Shown here piece after piece: positions 45,787 to 54,435 of a DNA stretch of 64,000 nt. The notes beneath the pieces were generated by a model that was given only the letters and a program-made list of their open reading frames with translations, made no database searches and was not told the origin of the DNA. Within the stretch, counting starts at the first letter, position 1. Each line of letters opens with the position of its first letter. A program made the position numbers and the translations under genes. Source of the DNA: Flavobacteriaceae bacterium F08102 (GTDB taxonomy: Bacteria; Bacteroidota; Bacteroidia; Flavobacteriales; Flavobacteriaceae); NCBI GenBank assembly GCA_023015935.1, contig JALKAY010000007.1, positions 44,765 to 108,764 on the forward strand. The letters run 5' to 3'.

Positions 45787-48108
45787 TTATTTAAATTTAA
45801 ATTTTAATCCAAAATAAACTGTTCTTGGTTGGGCTGGCCCATAAATGTAATTGCTGTCCCTATCTTTTCCAATATCAAAGTCATTTTGATAGGCGTCAAA
45901 AATATTTTTTATTCCACTATAAAGTTCCACAGTACTTGCTAACTGACTTATCGGGAACGTATAGCTTAATTTCGTGCTAAACTCAGAAAAGACATTGGAA
46001 GTTATAATTTCGTCTGTTTGTTGATTGGGTGCACCTGCAAAATGAGGTAGTTTCATTTTTCCCGTATAGATATAATTGAGTGTTGCGTTCCATTTTTTCT
46101 TTGATGCAAAGTTTAATATTGCATAACCATACGTTTTTGGTGTTCTTGTAAACGCTCGAATTCCTTGAATTCCATCTATGTATTCAACGGGTTGGTCAAA
46201 TTTACTTGATTGCAGCGTAAAACCTCCTTCAAATTGGAGTTTACGGTTGTAATTTGCTCTTAATTCTAAGGTAAGTCCCCTAACATTTGCGCCATCTCCG
46301 TTTTGTTTTTCAAATAATTCCCCAAATGAATCATGACCAATTGGTTGGAGAATAAAAGCATCGCGTAATTGATTATAGAAACCTTCCAACGTAAAGCCAG
46401 CAATCCATTTTTCCATTGGCTTATCATAATTGATAGAAGTACTAAAACTTTGTGATTTTTCTTGTTTTAGATTAGGAGCTAAGGATATCCGAGATATACC
46501 ACCACCGGCAAATGCAATATGTAAATCGGCATCAAAGGCTTGAGGTGCTCTAAATCCTGTGCCATAACTAAATCTAATTTGTGTATTTTCTTTAAGTTTA
46601 TATAACAAGGATGCTCTAGGGTTAAAAATAGTGTTATCTATTAAATTGTGCATGTCCATTCTTATACCTGAAAGCAATGTTAGTTGTTGATTTACTTTCC
46701 AGTCACTTTGTAGAAATATTCCTATATTTTTTGTGGTTTGATCGATTAAATACGAATAGGCAGGAATCTCGTCTAAAACCTCATCAAATAGGTATTCTGT
46801 ACCTAAGGTTAATATATTAGTTCCACTTAGGAAGTTATTGAGCTTGTGGTTTATTTGGGAGCCAATAGAATACGTGCTAACATCGGATGTTCCATATGGT
46901 GGGTTGGCTATAAATTCATTATATGCTGTTGTTCCTTGATCAGGCTGAATTCCAGTATAATGTTTACGGTCAGTATTTTGCCAAGCAAAATAGGTGATTA
47001 ATGAACTGTTGTCATTGTTGAAATTGATTTGATAATCAATATTGGCCATCCATACTTCATGTGTTCGCTCTTCGGACTGTTGGGTAAGGTGGGCAGGTTT
47101 ATCTATAAGCATTTCGCCACCCAATCTATATTCGTGTATATTACTGAAGTTAATTTCTATTTTTTGATTTTCTTTTGGAAGAAAAAACATGTTTGCACCT
47201 ATGGAGGTGTTTTTTATAAGTGGGATTTCAGAAAATGCATCTTTATTTGCATCATAAAAATCACGTTCTCTATGATTCATGAAAAAAGAGATTCCTGAAT
47301 TTTTATTTTCGGAAACCGATGTGGCATTCCCACTAACTGTATGATCATTGGTTTGATTGTCAATGTTTTGGTAGGTGTAATTTAGCTCATAATTGTTGTT
47401 TTGAGGAATTTTCGTAATTACATTTACTGTTCCTCCAATAGCACTCGAGCCATATAGTGAAGAGCCACCCCCCCGAACAACTTCGATTCGATCTATCATG
47501 TTTGTAGGAAGTTGTTCCATTCCGTATAATCCTGTAAGTGGACTAAAGATAGGGCGTCCATTTATTAAGATTTGGGAATATCCACCAGTTAATCCATTCA
47601 TTCTTAACTGAGTATAGTTACATGTTTGGCAGTCAGTTTCTACTCTCAAACCAGGTTGGAATTTTAATCCATCTGAAAGATTGCAAGCTTGTACATTACT
47701 CATAGTTTGACTATTAATGACATTGACAATTATTGGTGTGTTGGTTTGTCGCTTGGGTGTTTTAGTTGCTGTAACCACAATATCTTCTAGAATCATCGTT
47801 GGTTCAGTAAGATTAAAATCGAGGTTGATTTTAGGTTGATATTCATTAATGCTAAAATGTTTAACAATTTTTTTATACCCTATATAGGAAACGGTAATTT
47901 GATAATTTCCAAATGGAATTTTGGCTAGGATAAAATTTCCGTGGCGATTCGTGATTGTACCAAAGTTTGTGGAATCAATAATTACTTGTGCAAAGGCTTT
48001 TGGTTTGCCATTTGTTTTTACGGAACCCTTAATGGTTCCTGTTTGGGCTTGTGTTGATTGTATAAATAGTGTAAATAAGATAAAGGACACTATGATTTTA
48101 GTATTCAT
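45787..48108 (-). CDS. TonB-dependent receptor, probably metal-regulated
   Basis: 773 residues. Signal peptide (1-21), a carboxypeptidase-regulatory-like domain (about 23-108), a plug (about 112-220: LEDIVVTATKTPKRQ, RMNGLTGGYSQILINGR, IDRIEVVRGGGSSLYGS) and a barrel ending in Phe-x-Phe-Lys. VVVTATK-type TonB box near 112. Cys residues in ETDCQTCNY of the plug are unusual and could bind a metal or be a disulfide. It likely imports a metal chelate or vitamin. It diverges from a DtxR regulator; the shared 99-base spacer holds its promoter and an operator-like repeat. Confidence 0.93.
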   Translation of the reverse strand: MNTKIIVSFILFTLFIQSTQAQTGTIKGSVKTNGKPKAFAQVIIDSTNFGTITNRHGNFILAKIPFGNYQITVSYIGYKKIVKHFSINEYQPKINLDFNLTEPTMILEDIVVTATKTPKRQTNTPIIVNVINSQTMSNVQACNLSDGLKFQPGLRVETDCQTCNYTQLRMNGLTGGYSQILINGRPIFSPLTGLYGMEQLPTNMIDRIEVVRGGGSSLYGSSAIGGTVNVITKIPQNNNYELNYTYQNIDNQTNDHTVSGNATSVSENKNSGISFFMNHRERDFYDANKDAFSEIPLIKNTSIGANMFFLPKENQKIEINFSNIHEYRLGGEMLIDKPAHLTQQSEERTHEVWMANIDYQINFNNDNSSLITYFAWQNTDRKHYTGIQPDQGTTAYNEFIANPPYGTSDVSTYSIGSQINHKLNNFLSGTNILTLGTEYLFDEVLDEIPAYSYLIDQTTKNIGIFLQSDWKVNQQLTLLSGIRMDMHNLIDNTIFNPRASLLYKLKENTQIRFSYGTGFRAPQAFDADLHIAFAGGGISRISLAPNLKQEKSQSFSTSINYDKPMEKWIAGFTLEGFYNQLRDAFILQPIGHDSFGELFEKQNGDGANVRGLTLELRANYNRKLQFEGGFTLQSSKFDQPVEYIDGIQGIRAFTRTPKTYGYAILNFASKKKWNATLNYIYTGKMKLPHFAGAPNQQTDEIITSNVFSEFSTKLSYTFPISQLASTVELYSGIKNIFDAYQNDFDIGKDRDSNYIYGPAQPRTVYFGLKFKFK

Positions 48109-48134
48109 CGTTTAGCAGTTTAAAATTAGTGATA

Positions 48135-48165
48135 CAAAACTAATAAGTTAGATAAGACTAACAAA
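48135..48165 (-). promoter_or_regulatory. Promoter of the TonB receptor (-33/-7, 19-base spacer)
   Basis: Minus strand TTTG (48165-48162), 19 bases, TAGTTTTG (48142-48135): a complete and well-spaced Bacteroidetes promoter ending 26 bases before the receptor ATG at 48108. Confidence 0.75.
48140..48162. promoter_or_regulatory. Candidate DtxR-family operator between -33 and -7
   Basis: GTTAG-ATAAGA-CTAAC (48147-48162) is a perfect inverted repeat that fills the gap between -33 and -7 of the receptor promoter. A second symmetric unit CTAA-TAAG-TTAG (48140-48151) shares the TTAG half-site, so three alternating half-sites lie in a row. TTAGATAA repeats again at 48170-48177, 22 bases on, about two helix turns. 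The DtxR-family protein encoded next door is the obvious ligand, by inference only. Confidence 0.6.
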
Positions 48166-48184
48166 TAAATTAGATAATAATTTA

Positions 48185-48192
48185 TATCTTTG
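48185..48192 (+). promoter_or_regulatory. -7 promoter box of the DtxR gene
   Basis: TATCTTTG, a perfect TAnnTTTG, 15 bases before the ATG at 48208. No good TTG at -33 distance, so this would be a weaker promoter than the divergent one. The in-frame TTG at 48190 lies within the box and is not the start. Confidence 0.5.
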
Positions 48193-48207
48193 TTAAAAAT
48201 TAATTTT

Positions 48208-48858
48208 ATGGTCTCTCATACGAAAGAAAATTATATCAAGGCTTTGTTTTATTTACATCAGAAAAATGAAAACATTGCCCTTTCTGATTTAGGGGAAGAA
48301 TTAAGGGTAAGTAAGCCAACGGCGAATGATATGATAAAAAAGTTACAATTAGAGGGAATTGTAAAGTCTGAAAAATATAAACCCATAAAAATTACGAAAA
48401 AAGGGAAGCTTCGGGCTGCAGAAATTATTAGAAAGCACCGTTTATCTGAAATATTTTTATTACAAATAATGGGATTTGGTTGGGAAGAAGTGCACGAAAT
48501 TGCAGAAGAGTTAGAGCATATAAAAACTGAAAAGTTTTTTGATCGAATGGATGAGTTATTGGGATTTCCAACAACGGATCCTCACGGTTCTCCCATACCA
48601 GACAAAAATGGTAATTTCAATAAAGTGAATTATAAAAGGTTATCACAAATCCCTGTAGGATCGACGGTTGTTGTCAAAGCTTTGCAAGATAGTTCAATGG
48701 ACTTTTTATTATATCTAAACAAAAAATCTATACAGCTCAACACTAAAATTACGGTAAACCAAATTGAATCTTTTGATGGAAGTTATACCATTTCGTATGA
48801 TGATACTTCAGGGGTGGTTTTAAGTAAATCAATATGCAATCGACTTTTAGTTGAATGA
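48208..48858 (+). CDS. DtxR/MntR-family metal-dependent transcriptional regulator
   Basis: 216 residues from ATG at 48208. Residues 1-62 are the winged helix (MVSHTKENYIKALFYLHQ, LRVSKPTANDMIKKLQLEGIVK), residues 63-140 the dimer/metal domain (RAAEIIRKHRLSEIFLLQIMGFGWEEVHEIAEELEHI, HPGSPIP-type DPHGSPIPD with its His), and 145-216 an SH3-like/FeoA-type tail. Metal-ligand Glu, His and Glu residues are placed as in MntR/DtxR, so iron or manganese sensing is likely. It probably represses the divergent TonB receptor, and perhaps itself. Confidence 0.92.
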   Translation: MVSHTKENYIKALFYLHQKNENIALSDLGEELRVSKPTANDMIKKLQLEGIVKSEKYKPIKITKKGKLRAAEIIRKHRLSEIFLLQIMGFGWEEVHEIAEELEHIKTEKFFDRMDELLGFPTTDPHGSPIPDKNGNFNKVNYKRLSQIPVGSTVVVKALQDSSMDFLLYLNKKSIQLNTKITVNQIESFDGSYTISYDDTSGVVLSKSICNRLLVE

Positions 48859-49107
48859 AAACAAGGTATTCTTTTGGGTACTCTTAAGGTTTATATGCTC
48901 GGTTGTGGGTTTGCTAAGATTTTTTTCGCCGGGGTATAACTTAAATTTATTTTTAGGTTGCATAAGGTTCCAATAGGTACAAGTAATTTCTTGTGAGATA
49001 TTGTTTTTTTAAGATGCATGTAATGATTGGCGTAATTGCACAACCGTTTAATTTTGTGGGATTACCTGCTGTTTTGATCCTTTAAAGTAGAACGTTGTTC
49101 GAATAAA

Positions 49108-49569
49108 TTAATGATTTGCATCATTAATCTCAATCCAATACCCGTCTGGATCTTGGAAATAAAGCTGTCTTACTCGGTCTGGCCTCGATTGGATTTTATT
49201 GCTTTCACCCGCAAAGTTCGAATATTTAATTCCTTTTTCATGTAAAAATGTTACATATTCATCAAAGTTTTTTACGGTAAAAGCGAGATGAAGAACCTTG
49301 TTGACTTTGATGTTACCGTATTTTTCAATATCAGCTTGTGCTATATGGAGTTGTTGGTTTTTCCCAGTTTCAAAAAATCGTATCAATTTAAAATCGGGCC
49401 AAGGAGTCTCAAGTTCCTTTAGGTTTAAAATGTTTTTATAAAATTCCACACTGGTGTCCATATTAGTGACTTGAATGGTTGAATGGTCATGTTCAAGTGT
49501 AAAAGATTGAGCAATAGAATAAAAAGAACTGCATATTAACGGGATGAGTACAATCAATTTTTTCATCAT
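49108..49569 (-). CDS. Secreted VOC family protein
   Basis: 153 residues with a signal peptide (about 1-20, SIAQ) and one VOC/glyoxalase unit: HDHSTIQVTNMDTSVEFYKNIL near the start and PDRVRQLYFQDPDGYWIEI near the end. His at the start, Glu at the end (WIEI) fit two of the metal ligands. It lies downstream of the ArsR operon on the same strand, 203 bases after the arsG-like gene, so operon membership is uncertain. A C-As lyase (ArsI is VOC) cannot be claimed, since its substrate cysteines are not visible. Confidence 0.78.
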   Translation of the reverse strand: MMKKLIVLIPLICSSFYSIAQSFTLEHDHSTIQVTNMDTSVEFYKNILNLKELETPWPDFKLIRFFETGKNQQLHIAQADIEKYGNIKVNKVLHLAFTVKNFDEYVTFLHEKGIKYSNFAGESNKIQSRPDRVRQLYFQDPDGYWIEINDANH

Positions 49570-49771
49570 TGTTAAGTATTGGTTATTAGGGGTAATTTAC
49601 GAAATAAAAAGCATTCTAACGTATTTGGTATGAGGACTGTATGTGGTAAGGCTTATGGGGACACTTTGTGTCTTTCCCATGAAAGTTGTGTGTTTGCTTT
49701 GGTTTAGTACAAAAAAGGACAAAACGGATGTTTGTCGTTACCTTTACTTACTGAATAATTTCAAGCGTTCG

Positions 49772-50482
49772 TTATGATAATATTCCTGTGAAAATCAACA
49801 CATAATACAGTCCAGTCATTATAAAAACAATCCCCGCAACCGTTCGCATTATTTTTTCAATTTTGGTAATTCTGTTGTAGAATACCCCTACTTTTCTTGC
49901 TGTAAAAGCTAATAAATAGGTAAAAAGAATTACAGGTAATCCTGTTCCAAAAGCAAATACAAGCGGTAAATAAAGTCCATCTGCCGATGCAATCGTAATC
50001 GGAATTAGCATTCCAAAAAATAGTGCCCCACTATAAGGACAAAATGCCAAAGCAAAGAGTACTCCAATTAAAAATGAGCCTAAAAGTCCTTTGTCCTTAA
50101 ATTTTTCAGACATTTTTTCTTGAAAATTTAGTTTTCCTAAAAAATTCAATTTAATTATACCGAGCATAATTAACCCAATAATGATTAATAAAGGGCCTAA
50201 ATATTTCTCACCGTTCTGATTGAAAAACCGCGCAATATGGAATTTGCTCGCGCCAAAATATAAGATGAGTCCAATAGCCGTGTAACTAAATCCTCTGCCC
50301 AAAGAATAAAGCAATCCGCTTAAAAACACCTTCCTTTTATTCGAAATATTTTTTGAAATGAAAGCGGTTGCTGTTATGTTGGTTGCTAAAGGACAAGGGC
50401 TAATGGCGGTCATGAGTCCGAGTATAAATGCCGTTATAATGGGGATGTTGTAGTTTTCTAACAGCGATTGCAAAAAATCCAT
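49772..50482 (-). CDS. ArsG-like permease (DsbD/CcdA-fold)
   Basis: 236 residues with six to seven membrane helices. Paired motifs ISPCPLATNITATAF near residue 27 and FALAFCPYSGALFFGML near residue 147 are the two DsbD/CcdA-like half-sites, each with a Cys-Pro. This form is usually named as the ArsG family (aromatic arsenical efflux permease), partner of ArsF. It starts one base after the ArsF-like stop on the minus strand. In thiol transport terms it could also pass electrons to the periplasm; the first role is inferred from context. Confidence 0.8.
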   Translation of the reverse strand: MDFLQSLLENYNIPIITAFILGLMTAISPCPLATNITATAFISKNISNKRKVFLSGLLYSLGRGFSYTAIGLILYFGASKFHIARFFNQNGEKYLGPLLIIIGLIMLGIIKLNFLGKLNFQEKMSEKFKDKGLLGSFLIGVLFALAFCPYSGALFFGMLIPITIASADGLYLPLVFAFGTGLPVILFTYLLAFTARKVGVFYNRITKIEKIMRTVAGIVFIMTGLYYVLIFTGILS

Positions 50483-50920
50483 TTAGCGCTTATTTAATTC
50501 TATCTCAATTTTGGCTTTTAGTTCTTTGGAAAATGCTTCTTTATCTTTTCCTTTCATAAAGGCAAAATTTGTTAGATTTATATGGGTTTCTTTTCCGTTT
50601 TTAATCACATTTAAGAATAGGGAGGTTCCAGAAGCTTCGAATTTTTCAGCAATTTTTTGATTTTCTTTTTTATCAACATTGATTACTTTCAATGTAATTC
50701 TATTATTTTTCAATTCTTCGGGAAAATAGGTGTTTAGTGTGTATTTAGTGTTGGCTTCAATGGCATTGCACGTTATACAACGGTGGGTAGAATGGAAATC
50801 TAACACTTCTATTTTTGAAATAGATTGGTCTATTGATTGACGATTACTATTGGATTGTCCATAGGAAAATGTATATAAGAATCCAATGGCTATGATTGTG
50901 ATAATGTTTATTGTTTTCAT
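50483..50920 (-). CDS. ArsF-like thioredoxin-fold periplasmic protein
   Basis: 145 residues with a signal peptide (about 1-21, SYGQ). Motif FHSTHRCITCNAIE near residue 45 has the thioredoxin-like CxxC (CITC), and the rest shows a thioredoxin fold (LKVINVDKKENQKIAEKF, GTSLFLNVIKNG). Proteins of this type next to ArsG are called nitrophenyl-compound nitroreductase subunit ArsF. Together with the permease it may reduce or pass thiols to arsenicals or other aromatics. It lies 18 bases after the permease gene. Confidence 0.8.
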   Translation of the reverse strand: MKTINIITIIAIGFLYTFSYGQSNSNRQSIDQSISKIEVLDFHSTHRCITCNAIEANTKYTLNTYFPEELKNNRITLKVINVDKKENQKIAEKFEASGTSLFLNVIKNGKETHINLTNFAFMKGKDKEAFSKELKAKIEIELNKR

Positions 50921-50938
50921 TTAGTATTATTTTATGGT

Positions 50939-51916
50939 TTATAATAGGATGTTAAATAAAAATCCTGAAAAGATGATGCAAAGTGTAACGACCGTGAAAA
51001 AGATGGTGATTAATTTTAAAGTCATAACTTTTTTTAAGAGCATTGCTTCTGGAAGTGAAAGACCTACAACCCCCATCATAAATGCGATAGCGGTTCCTAA
51101 TGGAATTCCTTTGGCAACGAGCACTTGAACTACGGGTAGAATTCCTGACGCGTTAGAATACATGGGTACAGCTAAAATGGTAGCAATAGGTACCGCAAAA
51201 AGGTTGTCTTTGTTCATGTATTTTTCAAAAAAACCTTCAGGGATATAACCGTGCATTAATCCACCTATGGCAATACCAACAATTACGTATGGAATAATGC
51301 CTTTAAGTATTTTGATGACTTCTGTCCAAATTATGGGCAAACGTTGTTTAAACGTTAATTTTTCGGATTGAAATGCGTCTTGATCTCTTTGAGCATTTGC
51401 TAACACTTCTTTTACCCAGGGCGTTAGATAGCGTTCTAATTTTAAATTTTGAAGAATTATACCAGCGATAGTTCCTAATAATACGCCCGTTACAACGTAA
51501 ATTATCGTTGTTTTAATTCCAAATAAGCCAATAAAAAGGCCGATAGCTACTTCGTTGACTAATGGCGAAGTAATTAAAAAAGAAAAGGTTACCCCTAAAG
51601 GAATTCCACCACGTACAAATCCAATAAACAAAGGGACTGAAGAACAGGAACAAAAAGGTGTGACCACCCCAAAAAGACTTGCTATAAAGTACTCTAAGCC
51701 ATATAATTTCTTTCTTGATAAATAGTTTTTGACCTTGTCTATAGGAAAGTAACTATTTACAATTCCCATAAAAAAGATGACTATAAAAAGTAAAATTAAA
51801 ATCTTTGTAGTATCATATATAAAGAAATTTAACGCTTCAGTTAAGTGTTGCTCTTTGCTTAGGTTCAAAACATCATAGACCAACCAATCAGCTATGCGTT
51901 GTATCCAATTAAACAT
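50939..51916 (-). CDS. ArsP-like permease (DUF318)
   Basis: 325 residues from ATG at 51916 (the longer frame reads into osmC). Eight to ten membrane helices; key motif VVTPFCSCSSVPLFIGFVRGG near residue 80 with three cysteines in Cys-Ser-Cys-Ser, and SSNASG-type PMYSNASGILPVVQ near residue 255. These match the permease family that includes ArsP, an exporter of methylated or organo-arsenicals. Its start overlaps the osmC stop by 8 bases on the minus strand, so the genes are coupled. Confidence 0.85.
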   Translation of the reverse strand: MFNWIQRIADWLVYDVLNLSKEQHLTEALNFFIYDTTKILILLFIVIFFMGIVNSYFPIDKVKNYLSRKKLYGLEYFIASLFGVVTPFCSCSSVPLFIGFVRGGIPLGVTFSFLITSPLVNEVAIGLFIGLFGIKTTIIYVVTGVLLGTIAGIILQNLKLERYLTPWVKEVLANAQRDQDAFQSEKLTFKQRLPIIWTEVIKILKGIIPYVIVGIAIGGLMHGYIPEGFFEKYMNKDNLFAVPIATILAVPMYSNASGILPVVQVLVAKGIPLGTAIAFMMGVVGLSLPEAMLLKKVMTLKLITIFFTVVTLCIIFSGFLFNILL

Positions 51917-52316
51917 GTTCAATGATATTAATAGTCCCTGAAATTGCACATGATAATTTTACCGAATTGTAGATGGTGCCAAACTTTTCAATGTTCTTTT
52001 TCAGTAATGATTTATTGAGCTTTTTGTCGGTGCTATAAATGGTTAACGTGTATGTGATGTTATCTATTCTTGGCGGATTTTCAGGGCGATTTGCATTCAC
52101 TTCAATCGTTGCTTTTGTATAGGTGAATTTCATCATTCTTGAAAAGCGTTCAACATTTTTCAATATGCAGGAGGCAAAAGCACTAAGAAATAATTCTGCT
52201 GGATTGGGCAGGGTATTCGCCGTCTTTGATGTTGTGCCAAAATGAATATGAGACGATTTTATATCGACTACGGCATCTTGATTAGCAATGGAAAAAGCCT
52301 TGATGTGATATTCCAT
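51909..52316 (-). CDS. OsmC family protein
   Basis: 135 residues, soluble. The N-terminal half has IHFGTTSKTANTLPNPAELFLSAFASC with the peroxidatic-type Cys near residue 51, and VKLSCAISGT has the second conserved Cys near residue 124, as in OsmC/Ohr peroxidases. It could reduce organic peroxides with help from the thioredoxin-like protein next to it. OsmC in an ArsR operon is not usual; see findings. It is followed immediately by the permease, with overlap. Confidence 0.85.
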   Translation of the reverse strand: MEYHIKAFSIANQDAVVDIKSSHIHFGTTSKTANTLPNPAELFLSAFASCILKNVERFSRMMKFTYTKATIEVNANRPENPPRIDNITYTLTIYSTDKKLNKSLLKKNIEKFGTIYNSVKLSCAISGTINIIEHV

Positions 52317-52331
52317 AAGGTGTGTTTTGCA

Positions 52332-52568
52332 TTATTTTAAAAGAGCTAATACCTCTTCTTTTGAAGGGACTCTCCCTTTTATGGTGATTTCTTCGTCAAT
52401 CACTAAGGCAGGTGTTCTCAACACGTTGAATTTCATAATTTCCATGATGTCTTCCACTTTCTCGATTGTTGCATCTATTTGGTTAGCGGTAACGACTTCT
52501 TGCACAACGTTTGTCATTGATTTACATTTTGGACAACCCGTCCCTAAAATTTTAATTACTTTGGTCAT
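52332..52568 (-). CDS. Thioredoxin-like small protein (ArsE-like)
   Basis: 78 residues: the redox-active-disulfide (TIGR00412-like) family. MTKVIKILGTGCPKCKSM has CPKC near residue 12, followed by VVQEVVTAN and a KFNVLRTPALVIDEEI strand with the cis-proline. Members are small cytoplasmic thiol carriers and this gene would be the ArsE-like component. It lies 53 bases after arsR and 15 bases before osmC. Confidence 0.88.
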   Translation of the reverse strand: MTKVIKILGTGCPKCKSMTNVVQEVVTANQIDATIEKVEDIMEIMKFNVLRTPALVIDEEITIKGRVPSKEEVLALLK

Positions 52569-52621
52569 ATTGTTTATTGTTTTATGATCGTCGATAAACG
52601 ATGTGGTTATTGAAAAAAATA

Positions 52622-52927
52622 TTATTTAAAAAATTGTTGAAAAAGTGTTTTTGCAATTTTCCAGTTTTCTTGATTGATACAATACTTAATTTTGGGTGGT
52701 TTTAATTCACCTTGTATTAATCCCGCATTTTTTAATTCCTTGAGGTGTTGTGAAACAGTTGATTGTGAAATAGGTAATACATCAACTAAATCTCCAGTAA
52801 AACAACACGATTGATTTTCAAGGTACTTTAAAATGACAATGCGAGTTGGATGACCTAAGGCTTTAGCAAATTTTGCTAATGCTTCTGTGTCTTCGGTATA
52901 TTTGATATGTACTAGACTTCTGGTCAT
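52622..52927 (-). CDS. ArsR/SmtB-family transcriptional regulator
   Basis: 101 residues, standard size. The winged helix-turn-helix covers about residues 15-85 (LAKFAKALGHPTRIVILKYL, VLPISQSTVSQHLKELKNAGLIQG). A Cys-Cys pair in NQSCCFTGDLVDV near residue 42, just before the recognition helix, is the likely metalloid ligand, as in arsenic-sensing ArsR types. It heads the leftward thiol operon and a probable operator lies in its promoter. Confidence 0.9.
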   Translation of the reverse strand: MTRSLVHIKYTEDTEALAKFAKALGHPTRIVILKYLENQSCCFTGDLVDVLPISQSTVSQHLKELKNAGLIQGELKPPKIKYCINQENWKIAKTLFQQFFK

Positions 52928-53004
52928 ATGGCTTTTATTTATTGGCCGTTGTACTTTTTAATTTTTAGCGGCACTCATTCATCTCAAAATATTTACCTAT
53001 TCCT

Positions 53005-53022
53005 TATCGCAAATGTACGATA
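53005..53022 (-). promoter_or_regulatory. Promoter/operator of the ArsR operon
   Basis: Minus strand TACATTTG (53017-53010), a perfect TAnnTTTG, bracketed by TATCG and CGATA as an inverted repeat (TATCG-CAAATGTA-CGATA on the plus strand). It lies 83 bases before the arsR ATG. The symmetry around the -7 box fits a repressor site; a suitable -33 TTG is not visible. Confidence 0.5.
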
Positions 53023-53490
53023 GGAGATGGGGTTAAAATATGACGTAAATCATTTTACCCTAGTGGTGGATAAAAATCACTTTAGTTTTGATGTACGTGT
53101 ACTGTTTAGAAAATAACGATAAGGTCCTACTGATTGGTTACAGTTGATATATAATGATTTACATTAGGGTTGAGATCGACGAAATTACAGAGCGTTTGAG
53201 TGAATCACTGACTTGGTAGATATCGAAATTTTTGAATTTCCGTAGAAATTAGTTCAATCTAGCGTCTCAAAAATCGCCCAAATTTTCCCATAAGATTGTG
53301 TGAGAAAGTGTAGGCCACCTTCTAAGTGATTTTATGTAATAATTTAGTTTTTAACCTGTGTGAAATGGGTATTTCGTTAAAAATTACACCATTAAAAAGA
53401 TTGAACGTAGGTCGTTTATCTTTTTACGTGTTCGTTGTCGATACCATTTTGTTTTTCACGGAGTGGACGCCCTTGATTTGACAGAATAAT
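53023..53490. other. 468-base spacer, no gene seen
   Basis: A second small palindrome-like stretch, ATGA-CGTAAA-TCAT (53040-53053 region), lies just upstream of the ArsR promoter. The rest shows no ORF, promoter box or T-tracted hairpin. Confidence 0.45.
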
Positions 53491-54435
53491 CTAATCAGTT
53501 ACTTCAAATATTTTTAGCATATTTTTACTTGAAGCATTAGGCACTTCTGAGATTAGGGCATATTTCCCAGGTTCAAGTTCTGCGCTAAAATATCCGATGT
53601 TTCCCGCTGGCATATTATTAACACCGCCTAAAAAGGTTATGGCATGAGGCGCTGGTTCTATTAATCCTTTCGGATTTGCCCAATTCATCCAATTTTCCAA
53701 TTCTTCTAGATTAGCATTTTCACCCAATTTAACAAGGTTAATGTCGTGTCCTACAAAATTTTCATGTACAACTTGATCTTTGAAAAAAACAGAAAAGATA
53801 TGCATCCCTGAACCAATGGAGTCATTAAAAACAATACCATCAGTACTCGAAATTCGAATATCTACATCTGAAGTTAGAGCACTATTTCCTGAATCCTCAG
53901 TTGATACTACGATATCTTTTGTCATTCCCATGGAGGTGTGGAATATACCATTGCTCATTTTTACATAACATTCAATGATGTATTTACCAGGTTTCAAATT
54001 TAGTGTTGTTTCTCCTATTTGATTAGGAGAGAGCAGACCTGATCCTCCTACATAAACAACTTCACTAAACCAATCAGGGAGCTTTGCGAACTCAGCATAG
54101 CCCTCTTCAGTTTTTCCATTCATAATTAATTGTATAGCACTATCAAAGACTGGGGCTACTAAATTTTCAGCATCTTTTGATGTCTTGCCTTCAGGATACT
54201 TGTCGACAAGAAAAAAATGTGTTTGTGATGAAAGATTTTTATAACGAAAAGTATTCCATCCAGAGGTAATCGTATCGGGCATTTGGAAATCCATATCCTC
54301 CGTTATTATTTCTATAGCATGTTCTTTTTCTTTTTTATCTTTTTTACATGATGGTAAGAGTAAAATAGTTGATAAAATGATTATAAATAAGCCTATTGAA
54401 GTAGGATTCTCGGTGAAATTTTTAAAAGTGCTCAT
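53491..54435 (-). CDS. Lipoprotein with duplicated domain, unknown function
   Basis: 314 residues, lipobox LLPSC, Cys at residue 30, then KKDKKEKE. Residues about 40-180 and 190-314 look like two copies of one fold: each begins with a strand followed by HFFLVDKYPEGKT or HENFVGHDINLVKL, has a helix with Glu/Asp-rich text, and ends with a LKPGKYIIECYV or LEPGKYALISEV strand (Glu-x-Gly-Lys-Tyr). The strand pattern resembles cupredoxin-like domains but His and Cys copper ligands are not obvious. Not recognised as a named family. Confidence 0.6.
   Translation of the reverse strand: MSTFKNFTENPTSIGLFIIILSTILLLPSCKKDKKEKEHAIEIITEDMDFQMPDTITSGWNTFRYKNLSSQTHFFLVDKYPEGKTSKDAENLVAPVFDSAIQLIMNGKTEEGYAEFAKLPDWFSEVVYVGGSGLLSPNQIGETTLNLKPGKYIIECYVKMSNGIFHTSMGMTKDIVVSTEDSGNSALTSDVDIRISSTDGIVFNDSIGSGMHIFSVFFKDQVVHENFVGHDINLVKLGENANLEELENWMNWANPKGLIEPAPHAITFLGGVNNMPAGNIGYFSAELEPGKYALISEVPNASSKNMLKIFEVTD

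Noticed and set aside
49108..49569. C-As lyase ArsI as part of the arsenic operon
   Set aside because: The protein is secreted, separated by 203 bases and lacks the visible substrate cysteines; only the VOC fold is supported.
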